Positions 1 to 8,797 of a stretch of 64,000 nt of DNA are shown one piece after another (position 1 is the stretch's first letter; each line of letters opens with the position of its first letter). The stretch is from assembly GCA_013347225.1 (NCBI GenBank), contig CP054595.1, forward strand, positions 4,026,415 to 4,090,414, in the 5' to 3' direction. The stretch is from Candidatus Accumulibacter similis (lineage in GTDB: Bacteria; Pseudomonadota; Gammaproteobacteria; Burkholderiales; Rhodocyclaceae). The notes under the pieces were generated by a model that searched no databases, was not told the DNA's origin, and saw only the letters and a program-made list of their open reading frames with translations. A program made the translations under genes and the position numbers.

Positions 1-201
1 GATCGTCCGCTCGCCGTCGAGCAGGCGGACGACGCGATGGGCGCCGGGGCTGAAGCGGTGCAGCTTGCCGGCGGCGCTGTCGTGCAGGACGTACCACAAC
101 TGGCCGCGGAAGCGCTGCCGCTGGATGCGGGCGTGCGCGCGCAGCGCCGGCCGCAGGGCGGCGACGCGGTACCACGAGGCGCTGAGGAAGGGGCCCGCCA
201 T
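1..201 (-). CDS. PqqD-like / peptide M50-type export partner, N-terminus only (partial)
   Basis: The first 67 codons are visible, starting at an ATG at 201, 7 bp after the stop of the upstream HlyD-type gene; the rest lies beyond the window edge. The peptide contains a stretch with WYVLHD and the pattern HRFSPGAHRVVRLLDG. This resembles the PqqD-like N-terminal domain found in putative peptide zinc metalloproteases (M50/YydH-like) that are encoded next to HlyD adaptors. The tight spacing suggests one operon with the adaptor gene. The family assignment is by pattern recognition on a short fragment, so the catalytic part cannot be checked. It could also be a free-standing PqqD-like protein. Confidence 0.6.
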   Translation of the reverse strand, partial: MAGPFLSASWYRVAALRPALRAHARIQRQRFRGQLWYVLHDSAAGKLHRFSPGAHRVVRLLDGERTI

Positions 202-208
202 GCCGCGC

Positions 209-2068
209 CTACGGCAGCCAGGTCCAGGCCTGCAGGCGCAGCCAGTCGCTCAGGCGGTGCGTCCAGATCCAGGCGTAGCTCTGCGCGCCGGCGTCGATCT
301 TGCCGACGCCTTCCATTCCCGGGCGCAGCTTGAGGTCGCTGCGCGCCAGCCGCGCTTCGACGCGAAAGACGTTCCTGCCGTCCTCGGCTTCGGCGGTGGC
401 GATGTTCTGCACCTCGAAGTCGAGGGCTTCGCCGGCCATGCCGGCGAGGACGAGGCGGCCGCTCTGGCCGGGACGGACGTCGCGGATGTCGCGATCCTCG
501 ACCTTGAGAATGACCCGCCAGGCGTCGAGCGGGGCGATCTCGAAGAGCAGCTTGCCCTGCTCGACCGGCGAGCCGAGGAGCTGGCTGAGGTCGCCGGAGA
601 CGACGACGCCGTCGAACGGGGCGACGATGCTGGCGCGTGCGAGCTTCTCCTCGACCAGCGCGAGTTGCGACTCGGCCTGCTGCATCTGCGCCAGCGCGAC
701 GTTGGCGTTGGCGCGCTCGTGCCGGGCCAGGGCGTCGCGGTAGCGGCCTTCGTGCTGGCCGCGTTCGGAGCGCCAGCGCTGCCGTTCGACGAGGAGGTCG
801 CGCTCGTCGAGCGTCGCCAGCACCTGCCCCTGGCGGACGATGAAGCCGGCGCGCACGGGTGCCTCGCGCAGGAAGCCGTCGAAGGGGGCGACGGCGGCGC
901 GCTGCACTTCGCCTTCGACGACGGCGCGGGCGTTGACGCGGTAGTCGCCGTCGAGGAAGAGGATGCCGAGGAGGACGAGGGCGGCGGCGGCGAGCCCGAC
1001 GCGCAGGCCCGGCCGGCGGCGGTCCCGGAGGTGGCGCCAGGTGTCGCGCAGGCGGTACGCGAGGCGCCCGGCGAACCAGCGGTGCAGTTCGATGCGGCTG
1101 GCGAGGAGCGGCGCGAGCAGCGTGCCGACGGCCTCGCAGCTGCGCACTTCGTCGCTGGTGAAGGGGTTCGCGCGCGCGAAGCTGAGGACGCCGATGCCGA
1201 GACCCCGGTGTTCGAGGACGACCGAGCAGACGGCGCGCGCGCCGGCGAGGTCGCGGTGGGCGATGGCGATGCCGCCGTCCGCTTCGTCGAGCGGCGGCTG
1301 GACGATGCTGCGGCGCTGGTCGAGCGCCTCATCCATGGCGTTTTCGAGGGCGGTGACGAACTGGCTCTTCCTTTCGAAGAAGGCGGAGTGCGAGAGGGCA
1401 AGCAGGCGCGCCTGGCCGCGACGGTCGATGCCGAGCGCGACGCGGTCGCAGGCGAAGCGGCTGGCGAGGTCGTTGACCACCGCCAGCGCCAGGTCCGGCA
1501 GGCGTTCGTGTTCGGCGGCGACGGCGAGGACGTCGAGTGCGCTGCGCGCGCGCTCGACGCCTTCGGCGTCGGCGACGCTCTGCCGGCGCAGGAAGAGCGT
1601 CTCGATCCAGCCGATGCCCCAGTGCAACTGTCGCAGAACGTGTTGCAGTGCGTCGTCGGGGCGCTCGGCGAGGTCGAGGATGACGGCACCGTGCAGGCGC
1701 CCTTCGAGTTCGACCGGGTAGGCGACGACGACGAGCGCGCCGGGCTGTCCGTACAGCACCTTGCCCTGGCGTTCGCCGAGGCATCGTTCGGCAGCCGGTG
1801 CGAGGTAGCCGACGTCGGTCTGCGCCGAAGGCCAGACGGCGGCCGGGACGAAGGTGCCGCCACCCTGTTCGAGCAGCAGCAGCGCCGCGCGCACCTCTTC
1901 GATCTGCAGGCATTGCAGCGCCAGCCAGCTGCTGCAGAAGTCGGCGGCGGTGGCGGCAGAGGCGAAGGCGGACCAGTGGTCAGCGGAAGCTGTCCAACCG
2001 GGCTGGCTGCCGCAGCGTGAAGGCTGATCCAAACTCTGCGTGCTGGATGAACTGGAGCTCGAGCTCAA
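209..2068 (-). CDS. GAF-domain HlyD-family membrane fusion (adaptor) protein
   Basis: A protein of about 619 residues. Roughly residues 40-320 look like one or two GAF-like sensory domains. A transmembrane segment (VGLAAAALVLLGILFL) follows near residue 350. The C-terminal part is a HlyD/biotinyl-lipoyl adaptor: the half motifs APFDGFLREAPVRAG and IVAPFDGVVVSGDLS flank a coiled coil of about 70 residues rich in Q, A and E. Such adaptors link an inner-membrane exporter or protease to the outer membrane. Combining GAF domains with HlyD suggests that export is coupled to a cytoplasmic signal (inference). The start is uncertain: the only conventional start near the 5' end is a TTG at 2068 that opens into a run of eight serines, with no clear ribosome binding site. 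The gene is directly followed by a PqqD-like partner. Confidence 0.75.
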   Translation of the reverse strand: MSSSSSSSSTQSLDQPSRCGSQPGWTASADHWSAFASAATAADFCSSWLALQCLQIEEVRAALLLLEQGGGTFVPAAVWPSAQTDVGYLAPAAERCLGERQGKVLYGQPGALVVVAYPVELEGRLHGAVILDLAERPDDALQHVLRQLHWGIGWIETLFLRRQSVADAEGVERARSALDVLAVAAEHERLPDLALAVVNDLASRFACDRVALGIDRRGQARLLALSHSAFFERKSQFVTALENAMDEALDQRRSIVQPPLDEADGGIAIAHRDLAGARAVCSVVLEHRGLGIGVLSFARANPFTSDEVRSCEAVGTLLAPLLASRIELHRWFAGRLAYRLRDTWRHLRDRRRPGLRVGLAAAALVLLGILFLDGDYRVNARAVVEGEVQRAAVAPFDGFLREAPVRAGFIVRQGQVLATLDERDLLVERQRWRSERGQHEGRYRDALARHERANANVALAQMQQAESQLALVEEKLARASIVAPFDGVVVSGDLSQLLGSPVEQGKLLFEIAPLDAWRVILKVEDRDIRDVRPGQSGRLVLAGMAGEALDFEVQNIATAEAEDGRNVFRVEARLARSDLKLRPGMEGVGKIDAGAQSYAWIWTHRLSDWLRLQAWTWLP

Positions 2069-3027
2069 GTGGGTGTATCCCGATCACAACCACGACGACG
2101 ACAGCAGACCCGGACTATTGTAGCGAAGCTTTGATCTGCCGCGGACAGCAAGAATCGGTTCCCCCGAACCCTGTCCCGCCGCTTGTCCCAGCAGGGCTTG
2201 CGTTCAAGAATGGCTGTCACCTGTGTTCTGTCGGCAAGCCGCCATGAGATCCCCGTCGGGGCTTGGGAACTGGGACGCTTTTCCGTGCCGATCGGGAGCG
2301 CTGCCGCCACAGCCAGTTGCGGTAGCGGCTTGCCGAGCGCAGCGTTCTGGCGGCAGCGGCCCTGGGTCGGTCGTGCGCCTGCCGACAGGCCGGCTACACT
2401 CCTGCCACAACCGGGAACCGCTTGCGGCAACAGCCACCGTGTGTTGCCAATACAGCAGCAGGAACAGAAACCCGGTCGCCACCGAACCGGACCTGCCGGA
2501 CGATGTCGTCGGCCCGGTGCCGGAGGTCTTTACCCACTTGCCTCCGCATGGCCAGTCGGCTCACCCGCGCGGGACGAAGGTAACGAGGCGCAGCGCGGCA
2601 AACCCGCGCGGCTCCAGCCATTGGTTGGCGGCAACAGGTCATCAGAACCGCCGCGGGAACATCGGCGGCGGGGCGGGTCGCTCCGGCGAGAACCGGTCCG
2701 GGACGCAGCAGATCGGCGGTTACGGTGCGAGATCCGCTACTGGAGCAAGGCCTTCGAACCGCCAGCCGATCGTTGGCCACGGATGGGCGCCGCGCAGCAG
2801 CCACCCCCGGGTGCCTTCCCGCTTGCGTCCGGCAGCCTTGGTGTCGGTGTCCTCGCCACCCAGCAGGTCGCCCCCGTCCGCTGGCACCGAGTTGGGCTGC
2901 TGCAGCCGGGAGCGCCGCAACAGGTTGCCGAAGAGCAGCACCAGCACGGCGAAGCTGATGCCCGACATCAGGCCGGCAGCGCTGGCCAGCGGCAACGCAG
3001 CCGCCAGCGACGGCACCAAGGACCGCC
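2069..3027. other. Long non-coding or unresolved interval between the HlyD-type gene and cysB
   Basis: No convincing gene is seen in these 959 bases. Several open frames overlap on both strands, but none shows family resemblance or a good ribosome binding site. The least unlikely is a minus-strand frame from a TTG at 3019 down to 2720 (99 residues). It starts 8 bp after the cysB stop and has one hydrophobic stretch (GLMSGISFAVLVLLFGNLL). It could be a small membrane protein or a gene remnant. The promoter for the HlyD-type gene should lie just right of 2068 but is not obvious. Confidence 0.4.
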
Positions 3028-3975
3028 TCAGAGCTGATACTCCTCGTCCGGCCGGGCGCCGGCGAGAGCCATGTCGACCGCCCTGCGCGTCAGCTGCGGG
3101 GCGAAGAGCTCGATGAAATCGTATGCGCAGCGCCGCACGTGGGTGCCGCGCCGCAGACCGATGCGGGTCGTGTTGCTTCCGAACAGATGCTCCGCCGACA
3201 GCGCCTGCAGGCCGCTGTCGCGCTGCGGGTCGTAGGCCATGCGGGCAATGATGCCGAGGCCGAGGCCGAGGCTGACGTAGGTCTTGATGACATCGGCGTC
3301 GATCGCGGTGAGCACCACGTTCGGTTCCACCTGTGCCAGCTCGAAGGCCCTGTTGATGCGCGAACGACCGGCAAAGGCGGGGTCATAGGTGATCAGCGGC
3401 CAGCGCGCCAGCACCGCGAGCGAGAGCGATTTCTCGTCGAGGATCGGGTGGCCGTCGGGGGCGATGACGCAGTGCACCCACTGGTAGCAGGGCAGCATCA
3501 CCAGCTGCGGATACTGGTCGAGGGCCTCGGTGGCGATGGCGATGTCGGCCTCGCCCTGCAGCGCCCACTCGGCGATCTGCGCCGGGTGGCCCTGGTGCAG
3601 CGACAGCCGCACCTGCGGATGACGTTCGACAAACTTCTTGACCACCGCCGGCAAGGCATAGCGTGCCTGCGTATGGGTGGTGGCGATGACCAGGCTGCCC
3701 GACTCGCCGCCGGCATGTTCCTCGCCGACGCGACGGATATTCTCGGCTTCGCGCAGCATGCGCCGCGCCATCTCGAGGATTGCCCGGCCCGGCTCGGTGA
3801 TCGCCGTCAGGCGCTTGCCACCGCGCTCGAAGATACTCACTCCGAGTTCGTCCTCGAGCAGCCGGATCTGCTTCGAGATTCCCGGCTGCGAGGTGTAAAG
3901 CGCCTCGGCGGCCTCGGACACGTTGAGGCCGCGGCGCTCGACTTCGACGATGTAACGCAGTTGCTGCAGTTTCAT
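3028..3975 (-). CDS. cysB: LysR-family regulator of sulfur assimilation, CysB type
   Basis: A 315-residue LysR protein. The N-terminal winged helix-turn-helix (residues 1-60, MKLQQLRYIVEVERR, then SQPGISKQIRLLEDELG) is typical of CysB/Cbl. The effector domain has the CysB signature ATTHTQARYALP near residue 100, where CysB binds sulfate or N-acetylserine. CysB proteins activate cys operons when reduced sulfur is scarce. Divergent placement to the TauE/SafE-cysI-DUF934-cysH-cysDN block, with about 105 bp between starts, fits direct control of that block and autoregulation. The ATG at 3975 matches the family N-terminus. Length is normal. Cbl is an alternative name for the same fold, but the context favours the general regulator. 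Confidence 0.93.
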   Translation of the reverse strand: MKLQQLRYIVEVERRGLNVSEAAEALYTSQPGISKQIRLLEDELGVSIFERGGKRLTAITEPGRAILEMARRMLREAENIRRVGEEHAGGESGSLVIATTHTQARYALPAVVKKFVERHPQVRLSLHQGHPAQIAEWALQGEADIAIATEALDQYPQLVMLPCYQWVHCVIAPDGHPILDEKSLSLAVLARWPLITYDPAFAGRSRINRAFELAQVEPNVVLTAIDADVIKTYVSLGLGLGIIARMAYDPQRDSGLQALSAEHLFGSNTTRIGLRRGTHVRRCAYDFIELFAPQLTRRAVDMALAGARPDEEYQL

Positions 3976-3994
3976 GGCTCGGTCAACGCTGTTT

Positions 3995-4012
3995 GGTTAT
4001 AACAATCTAACC
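3995..4012. promoter_or_regulatory. Imperfect palindrome in the cysB/TauE divergent promoter region
   Basis: GGTTATAACAATCTAACC is an inverted repeat (GGTTA/TAACC) in an AT-rich patch between the divergent starts at 3975 and 4081. LysR-type regulators bind such sites, so this is a candidate CysB box for autoregulation and for the sulfur operon. The function is inferred from position only. Confidence 0.4.
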
Positions 4013-4080
4013 GAATATTCTTTTTCGATCAAATCCGACGCTGCTAACATTCGCCCTCCCTGAACTTGCTGCGGCGCGCC

Positions 4081-4857
4081 ATGGACTGGATGTACACCTT
4101 GTCGGGCTTTGTCGTCGGCGCGATCGTCGGTCTCACCGGCGTTGGCGGCGGCTCGCTGATGACGCCGCTGCTGGTGCTCCTGTTCGGCGTGCACCCGGCA
4201 ACCGCGGTCGGTACCGACCTGCTGTACGCCGCCATCACCAAGGCCGGCGGCACCGTCGTGCATGCCCGCAAGGGGCATGTCGACTGGCAGGTCACCCGCC
4301 TGCTGGCGGCCGGCAGCATTCCGGCGGCCGGGCTGACGATCTTGGCGCTGTCGCATCTGCCGCGGCAGAGCGCGGCGGTCTCGCAACTGATGTCGGTATC
4401 GCTCGGTGTCGCCCTGCTGCTGACGGCAGGGGCGATCATCTTCCGCCAGCAGTTGCAGCGGCAGGCGCTGGCGCACGTCGACGATGCCGCCCACACGCAG
4501 TTCCGGGCGCCGGTGACGGTCGCCTTTGGCGTGCTGCTCGGCGTGCTGGTGACGGTTTCGTCGGTCGGCGCCGGTGCCCTTGGCGCCGCCGTGCTGTTCT
4601 ACCTCTACCCACGTCTGCCGGCGATCCGCATCATCGGCAGCGACGTCGCGCACGCGGTACCGCTGACGCTGGTCGCCGGCCTCGGTCACTGGTTGATCGG
4701 CAGTGTCGACTGGTCGCTGCTCGGCAGCCTGCTGCTCGGCTCGCTGCCCGGGATCTGGCTTGGCAGCAACGCTTCGGCGCGCGTTCCGGACCGCATCCTG
4801 CGGCCGATACTGGCCGGCATGCTGGTACTGATCGGCGGCAAGCTGATCGCCCACTAG
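4081..4857 (+). CDS. TauE/SafE-family membrane permease (putative sulfite/sulfonate exporter)
   Basis: 258 residues with about seven to eight hydrophobic segments. It has the duplicated glycine-rich TauE/SafE pattern: FVVGAIVGLTGVGGGSLMTP near the N-terminus and VTVSSVGAGALGAAVLFYL near residue 160. The family moves sulfur-containing or organic anions such as sulfite, sulfoacetate and taurine products across the inner membrane. It is the first gene of the block facing cysB, 54 bp before sulfite reductase. A role in sulfite export or in sulfate/sulfite traffic is therefore plausible, protecting the cell from excess sulfite; this is inference. The ATG at 4081 was chosen because the membrane domain begins at once (MDWMYTLSGF). 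An upstream TTG at 4066 would add only five residues. Confidence 0.85.
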   Translation: MDWMYTLSGFVVGAIVGLTGVGGGSLMTPLLVLLFGVHPATAVGTDLLYAAITKAGGTVVHARKGHVDWQVTRLLAAGSIPAAGLTILALSHLPRQSAAVSQLMSVSLGVALLLTAGAIIFRQQLQRQALAHVDDAAHTQFRAPVTVAFGVLLGVLVTVSSVGAGALGAAVLFYLYPRLPAIRIIGSDVAHAVPLTLVAGLGHWLIGSVDWSLLGSLLLGSLPGIWLGSNASARVPDRILRPILAGMLVLIGGKLIAH

Positions 4858-4911
4858 GCGATTGCCAGCGAATGAGCACCCACCAGCCTTCATACACGCG
4901 AGGAACGAGCG

Positions 4912-6615
4912 ATGTATCGCTACGACAGCATTGACCAGCAGATCATCGATGAGCGCGTGGCGCAGTATCGAGACCAGATCGCGCGCCATCTGGCCGGCGA
5001 CCTGTCGACCGACGAACTGCGCCCGCTGCGCCTGCAGAATGGCCTCTACATCCAGCGACACGGGCCGATGCTGCGCATCGCCATCCCCTACGGCATGCTC
5101 TCGGCGGCGCAACTGCGCAAGCTGGCCGAGATCTCGCAGCGTTACGACCGCGGCGTCGGCCACTTCACGACGCGCCAGAACATGCAGCTCAACTGGCCAC
5201 AACTCGAGCAGACGCCAGCGATCCTCGGCGAACTGGCGAGTGTCGAGATGCATGCCGTGCAGACCTCGGGCAACTGCATCCGCAACATCACCACGGACCA
5301 GTTTGCCGGCGTCGCGCCGGACGAACTGACCGATCCGCGCCCCTACTGCGAACTGCTGCGGCAGTGGTCGACCTTCCACCCCGAGTTCGCCTTCCTGCCG
5401 CGCAAGTTCAAGATCGCCGTCAACGCGGCGGCGACTGACCGGGCGGTCATCCGCGCGCACGACATCGGCCTGGAACTGCTGCGCGACGAGCGCGGCGAGA
5501 TTGGCGTGCGCATCTTCGTCGGCGGCGGACTCGGACGGACACCGATCCTCGGCAAGGTGATCCGCGAGTTCCTGCCGCGGCGGCACCTGCTCTCCTACCT
5601 GGAAGCGATCCTGCGCCTCTACAACCGCTATGGCCGCCGCGACAACATGTACAAGGCGCGCATCAAGATTCTCGTGCAGGCCCTCGGCATCGACGAGTTC
5701 AGGCGCCAGGTCGAGGCCGAGTGGGCACACCTGAAGGATGGTCCGACGACGGTACCGGACGCCGAGTTCGCGCGCATCGCGGCGCATTTCGCGCCGCCAG
5801 CCTGGGAGGATCTGCCGGCGGTCGACGAGCTGCACGCGGCGCGCGTCGCCGGAGACCTCGCCTTCGCCAACTGGGTGCGACGCTGCGTCCATCCGCACCG
5901 GGCGCCGGGTTACGCCGCCGTCTCCCTGTCGCTGAAGGCGCCGGGAACTGCCCCGGGCGACATCAGCGACACGCAGATGCTCGTCGTCGCCGACCTCGCC
6001 GATCGCTTCAGCTTCGGCGAGCTGCGCGTCACGCACGAGCAGAATGTCGTCCTCGCCGACGTACGGCAGCGCGATCTGCACGAGCTCTGGCAGATCGCCC
6101 GACGCCACCGTCTGGCGACCGCCAACATCGGCCTGCTCACCGACATCATCTGCTGCCCCGGCGGTGATCTCTGCGCGCTCGCCAACGCGCGCTCGGTGCC
6201 GATCGCCGACGCCGTCAACGAGAAGTTCGACGACCTCGACTACCTCTACGACATCGGCGACATTTCGCTCAACATCTCCGGCTGCATGAACTCCTGCGGC
6301 CACCATCACGTCGCCAACATCGGCATCCTTGGCGTCGACAAGAACAACGAGGAGTGGTATCAGATCACCGTCGGCGGCCAGCAGGGCAACGCGGCGGCGA
6401 TCGGCAGGGTCATCGGCCCCTCGTTCCACGCGCACGAGGTGCCGCTGGTGATCGAGGCTCTCGTCACCGTCTATATCGAACAGCGCCTGCCGAGCGAGCG
6501 CTTCATCGACACCCTGCAGCGGGTCGGCATCGAGCCGTTCAAGGCACGCGCCTACGCCGGCCGCGACCGGCGGCGCGGCGCCAGGCAGGAAGACGTGGAG
6601 GTCGTCAATGTCTGA
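4912..6615 (+). CDS. cysI: Assimilatory sulfite reductase hemoprotein subunit
   Basis: 567 residues. It has the duplicated ferredoxin-nitrite/sulfite reductase layout: an N-terminal half-domain, FTTRQNMQLNW near residue 90, a siroheme domain, then a second copy. The cofactor cysteines are visible: C414 in ICCPGGDLC (C-x5-C, through C420) and C458/C462 in SGCMNSCGHH (C-x3-C). These bind the 4Fe-4S cluster bridged to siroheme. The enzyme performs the six-electron reduction of sulfite to sulfide in the cytoplasm. No CysJ flavoprotein is encoded nearby. The DUF934 gene overlapping its 3' end by 8 bp is the usual companion where ferredoxin or another donor supplies electrons. The ATG at 4912 has GAGG-like sequence upstream. 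Confidence 0.95.
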   Translation: MYRYDSIDQQIIDERVAQYRDQIARHLAGDLSTDELRPLRLQNGLYIQRHGPMLRIAIPYGMLSAAQLRKLAEISQRYDRGVGHFTTRQNMQLNWPQLEQTPAILGELASVEMHAVQTSGNCIRNITTDQFAGVAPDELTDPRPYCELLRQWSTFHPEFAFLPRKFKIAVNAAATDRAVIRAHDIGLELLRDERGEIGVRIFVGGGLGRTPILGKVIREFLPRRHLLSYLEAILRLYNRYGRRDNMYKARIKILVQALGIDEFRRQVEAEWAHLKDGPTTVPDAEFARIAAHFAPPAWEDLPAVDELHAARVAGDLAFANWVRRCVHPHRAPGYAAVSLSLKAPGTAPGDISDTQMLVVADLADRFSFGELRVTHEQNVVLADVRQRDLHELWQIARRHRLATANIGLLTDIICCPGGDLCALANARSVPIADAVNEKFDDLDYLYDIGDISLNISGCMNSCGHHHVANIGILGVDKNNEEWYQITVGGQQGNAAAIGRVIGPSFHAHEVPLVIEALVTVYIEQRLPSERFIDTLQRVGIEPFKARAYAGRDRRRGARQEDVEVVNV

Positions 6616-7132
6616 GAGAATCATCCGCAAACGGGAGATCGTCGACGACCCCTGGCAGGTGCTCCGCCTGGCTGCAGGCGAGAGCGTGGAAACGGTCGTG
6701 CTGCCCGCGGGACCGGTGCTGCTGCCGCTGGCCGTCTGGCTGGCGCGGCGTGACGAGGTGCTGCGCCGCCACGAGCAACCGGGCGTCTGGCTCGACAGTG
6801 ACGAGGGCCCCGAAGCGCTGGCCGACGATTGCGGGCGCTTCGCCGTCATCGGCATCAACTTTCCCAAGTTCACCGATGGCCGCGGCTACTCGAGCGCGCG
6901 CCTGCTGCGCGAGCGCTACCATTACGCGGGCGAGATCCGGGCGATCGGCGACGTGCTGCAGGATCAGCTCTTCCTCATGCAACGCTGCGGCATCGACGCC
7001 TACGCGGTGCGCGCCGACAAGGACATCGAGCAGGCGCTGGCCGGACTGCGGGCGTTCAGCGAGAACTATCAGGGGGCGGCCGACCAGCCGCTGCCGCTGT
7101 TTCGCCGGCGCCAGGCGGAGCACGCGGCATGA
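6608..7132 (+). CDS. DUF934 family protein, sulfite reductase companion
   Basis: 174 residues of the DUF934 family, which is almost always encoded directly after cysI-type sulfite reductases in Proteobacteria. The family features seen are INFPKFTDGRGYSSARLLRER in the middle and GDVLQDQLFLMQRCG after it. Its biochemical role is not established; an electron-transfer or assembly function for CysI has been assumed from context. The start overlaps the end of cysI by 8 bp, and its stop overlaps the cysH start (ATGA). Translation is therefore likely coupled across all three genes. Confidence 0.88.
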   Translation: MSERIIRKREIVDDPWQVLRLAAGESVETVVLPAGPVLLPLAVWLARRDEVLRRHEQPGVWLDSDEGPEALADDCGRFAVIGINFPKFTDGRGYSSARLLRERYHYAGEIRAIGDVLQDQLFLMQRCGIDAYAVRADKDIEQALAGLRAFSENYQGAADQPLPLFRRRQAEHAA

Positions 7133-7854
7133 GCAACCTGCCACTCACCGACGAGCAATCGCTGCAGGCAGCCGTCGCCCGGCGCAGCGCGGCCGCGCGC
7201 GAGTTGCTGCGGGCGATCGCCACCGACTTCTCGCCGGCAGTGTTCGCCAGCAGCCTCGGTGCCGAGGACATGGTGCTCACCGACCTGATCGTCCGCGAGG
7301 GCCTGCCGATCGGTATCTTCTCGCTCGACACCGGCCGCCTGCCGGCTGAGACCCATGACCTGATCGCGACGGTTCGCCGCCACTACGGTCTGACGCTGCG
7401 CCTCTACTACCCGCGCCACGATCTCGTCGAAGCATGGACGAGCGAGAACGGCATCAACGCCTTCTACGAGTCGGTCGAACTGCGCAAGGGCTGCTGCCAC
7501 GTGCGCAAGGTCGAACCGCTGCAACGCGCGCTCGCCGGCCAGCGTGCCTGGATCACCGGCATGCGGGCGCAGCAGGCGAGCACGCGCGACGGCCTGCCGC
7601 TGCGCAGCGTCGACACCGCCAACGGCGGTCTGGAGAAGTTCAACCCGCTCGCCGAGTGGAGCGAAGGCGAGGTGTGGGCCTACATCAGGCAGCATGGGGT
7701 GCCGTACAACGCGCTGCACGACCGCTTCTACCCGAGCATCGGCTGCGCGCCGTGCACGCGCGCGGTGGCCGCGGGCGAGGACGTCCGTGCCGGTCGCTGG
7801 TGGTGGGAAAATCCGGAATCGAAGGAGTGTGGCCTGCACGTCAGGCGCGTCTGA
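7129..7854 (+). CDS. cysH: Assimilatory adenylyl-sulfate (APS) reductase, thioredoxin-dependent
   Basis: 241 residues of the PAPS/APS reductase family. It has the extra cysteine pairs of the APS-using branch: C122-C123 in KGCCHVRKVEPL, and C206-x2-C209 in SIGCAPCTR. These ligate a 4Fe-4S cluster and are absent from PAPS-specific enzymes. The nucleophilic cysteine is C234 in ECGLH near the C-terminus. The P-loop-like region SSLGAEDMVL sits near residue 41. It reduces APS to sulfite and AMP. No APS kinase (cysC) is seen in the cluster, so the route is ATP sulfurylase, APS reductase, then sulfite reductase. The start at 7129 overlaps the DUF934 stop. Confidence 0.95.
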   Translation: MSNLPLTDEQSLQAAVARRSAAARELLRAIATDFSPAVFASSLGAEDMVLTDLIVREGLPIGIFSLDTGRLPAETHDLIATVRRHYGLTLRLYYPRHDLVEAWTSENGINAFYESVELRKGCCHVRKVEPLQRALAGQRAWITGMRAQQASTRDGLPLRSVDTANGGLEKFNPLAEWSEGEVWAYIRQHGVPYNALHDRFYPSIGCAPCTRAVAAGEDVRAGRWWWENPESKECGLHVRRV

Positions 7855-7876
7855 AACAGGCAGGAACAGATCAGCA

Positions 7877-8797
7877 ATGAGTACTGCAAAGCTCGCCAGA
7901 GTCACCCTCTCGCACCTCGACTGGCTCGAGTCGGAGGCCATCCACATCATGCGCGAGGTCGCCGGCCAGTGCAGCAACCCGGTCCTCCTCTTCTCCGGCG
8001 GCAAGGATTCGATCTGCATGCTGCGCGTCGCCGAGAAAGCCTTCCGCCCAGGCCGCTTTCCCTTTCCGCTGCTGCACATCGATACCGGCCACAACTATCG
8101 CGAGGTCACCGATTTCCGCGACCGTCGCGCAGCCGAACTCGGCGAGCGCCTGATCGTTCGTTCGGTCGAGGATTCGATGGCACGCGGCACCGTCGTTCTC
8201 AAGTCGGCCGACGAACCGCGCAACAAGCACCAGTCGGTGACCCTCCTCGAAGCCATCGAGGAGTTCGGCTTCGACGCCTGCATCGGCGGCGCCCGCCGCG
8301 ACGAGGAAAAGGCGCGGGCGAAGGAGCGCATCTTCTCGTTCCGCGACGAGTTCGGCCAGTGGGATCCGAAGAACCAGCGCCCGGAACTGTGGGACCTGTA
8401 CAACGCGCGCAGCTTCAAGGGCGAGAACATCCGCGTCTTCCCGATCTCCAACTGGACCGAGATCGACGTCTGGCAGTACATCGAGCGCGAGAGGCTGGCG
8501 TTGCCGTCGATCTACTTTGCCCACCAGCGACCGATCGTTCGTCGCGGCGGCGGCCTCCTGCCCGTGACCGAAGTGACGCCGGCACGCCCCGGCGAAGCGG
8601 TCGAGACGCTGCAGGTCCGCTTCCGCACCGTTGGCGACATCACCTGCACGGCGCCGGTCGAGTCGGACGCAGCGGACGTCGCCAGCATCATCGCCGAGAC
8701 GGCGGTGACGACGATCACCGAGCGCGGCGCGACGCGCCTCGACGACCAGACCTCGGAAGCATCGATGGAGCAACGCAAGAAAGAGGGTTATTTCTGA
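7877..8797 (+). CDS. cysD: Sulfate adenylyltransferase small subunit
   Basis: 306 residues. The PP-loop motif SGGKDS is at residues 40-45, and the family features GGARRDEEKARAKERIFS and KEGYF (C-terminus) are visible. CysD makes APS from ATP and sulfate, driven by GTP hydrolysis on its partner CysN. The start is an ATG at 7877, 22 bp after cysH. The stop overlaps the cysN start by one base (TGATG), which favours equal synthesis of the two subunits. Length is normal for the family. Confidence 0.96.
   Translation: MSTAKLARVTLSHLDWLESEAIHIMREVAGQCSNPVLLFSGGKDSICMLRVAEKAFRPGRFPFPLLHIDTGHNYREVTDFRDRRAAELGERLIVRSVEDSMARGTVVLKSADEPRNKHQSVTLLEAIEEFGFDACIGGARRDEEKARAKERIFSFRDEFGQWDPKNQRPELWDLYNARSFKGENIRVFPISNWTEIDVWQYIERERLALPSIYFAHQRPIVRRGGGLLPVTEVTPARPGEAVETLQVRFRTVGDITCTAPVESDAADVASIIAETAVTTITERGATRLDDQTSEASMEQRKKEGYF

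Noticed and set aside
65..2020. A 651-residue plus-strand open frame at the left end
   Set aside because: It is antisense to the GAF/HlyD gene, has low-complexity Ala/Glu/Val composition and no family resemblance; high GC creates such shadow frames.
2183..3037. Plus-strand open frames between the HlyD gene and cysB
   Set aside because: No domain, no ribosome binding site, overlapping frames of equal quality on both strands.
3997..6873. A 958-residue minus-strand open frame over the sulfur genes
   Set aside because: It is antisense to the TauE/SafE permease and cysI, rich in Arg, Gln and Asp without domains; the plus-strand genes have clear motifs.
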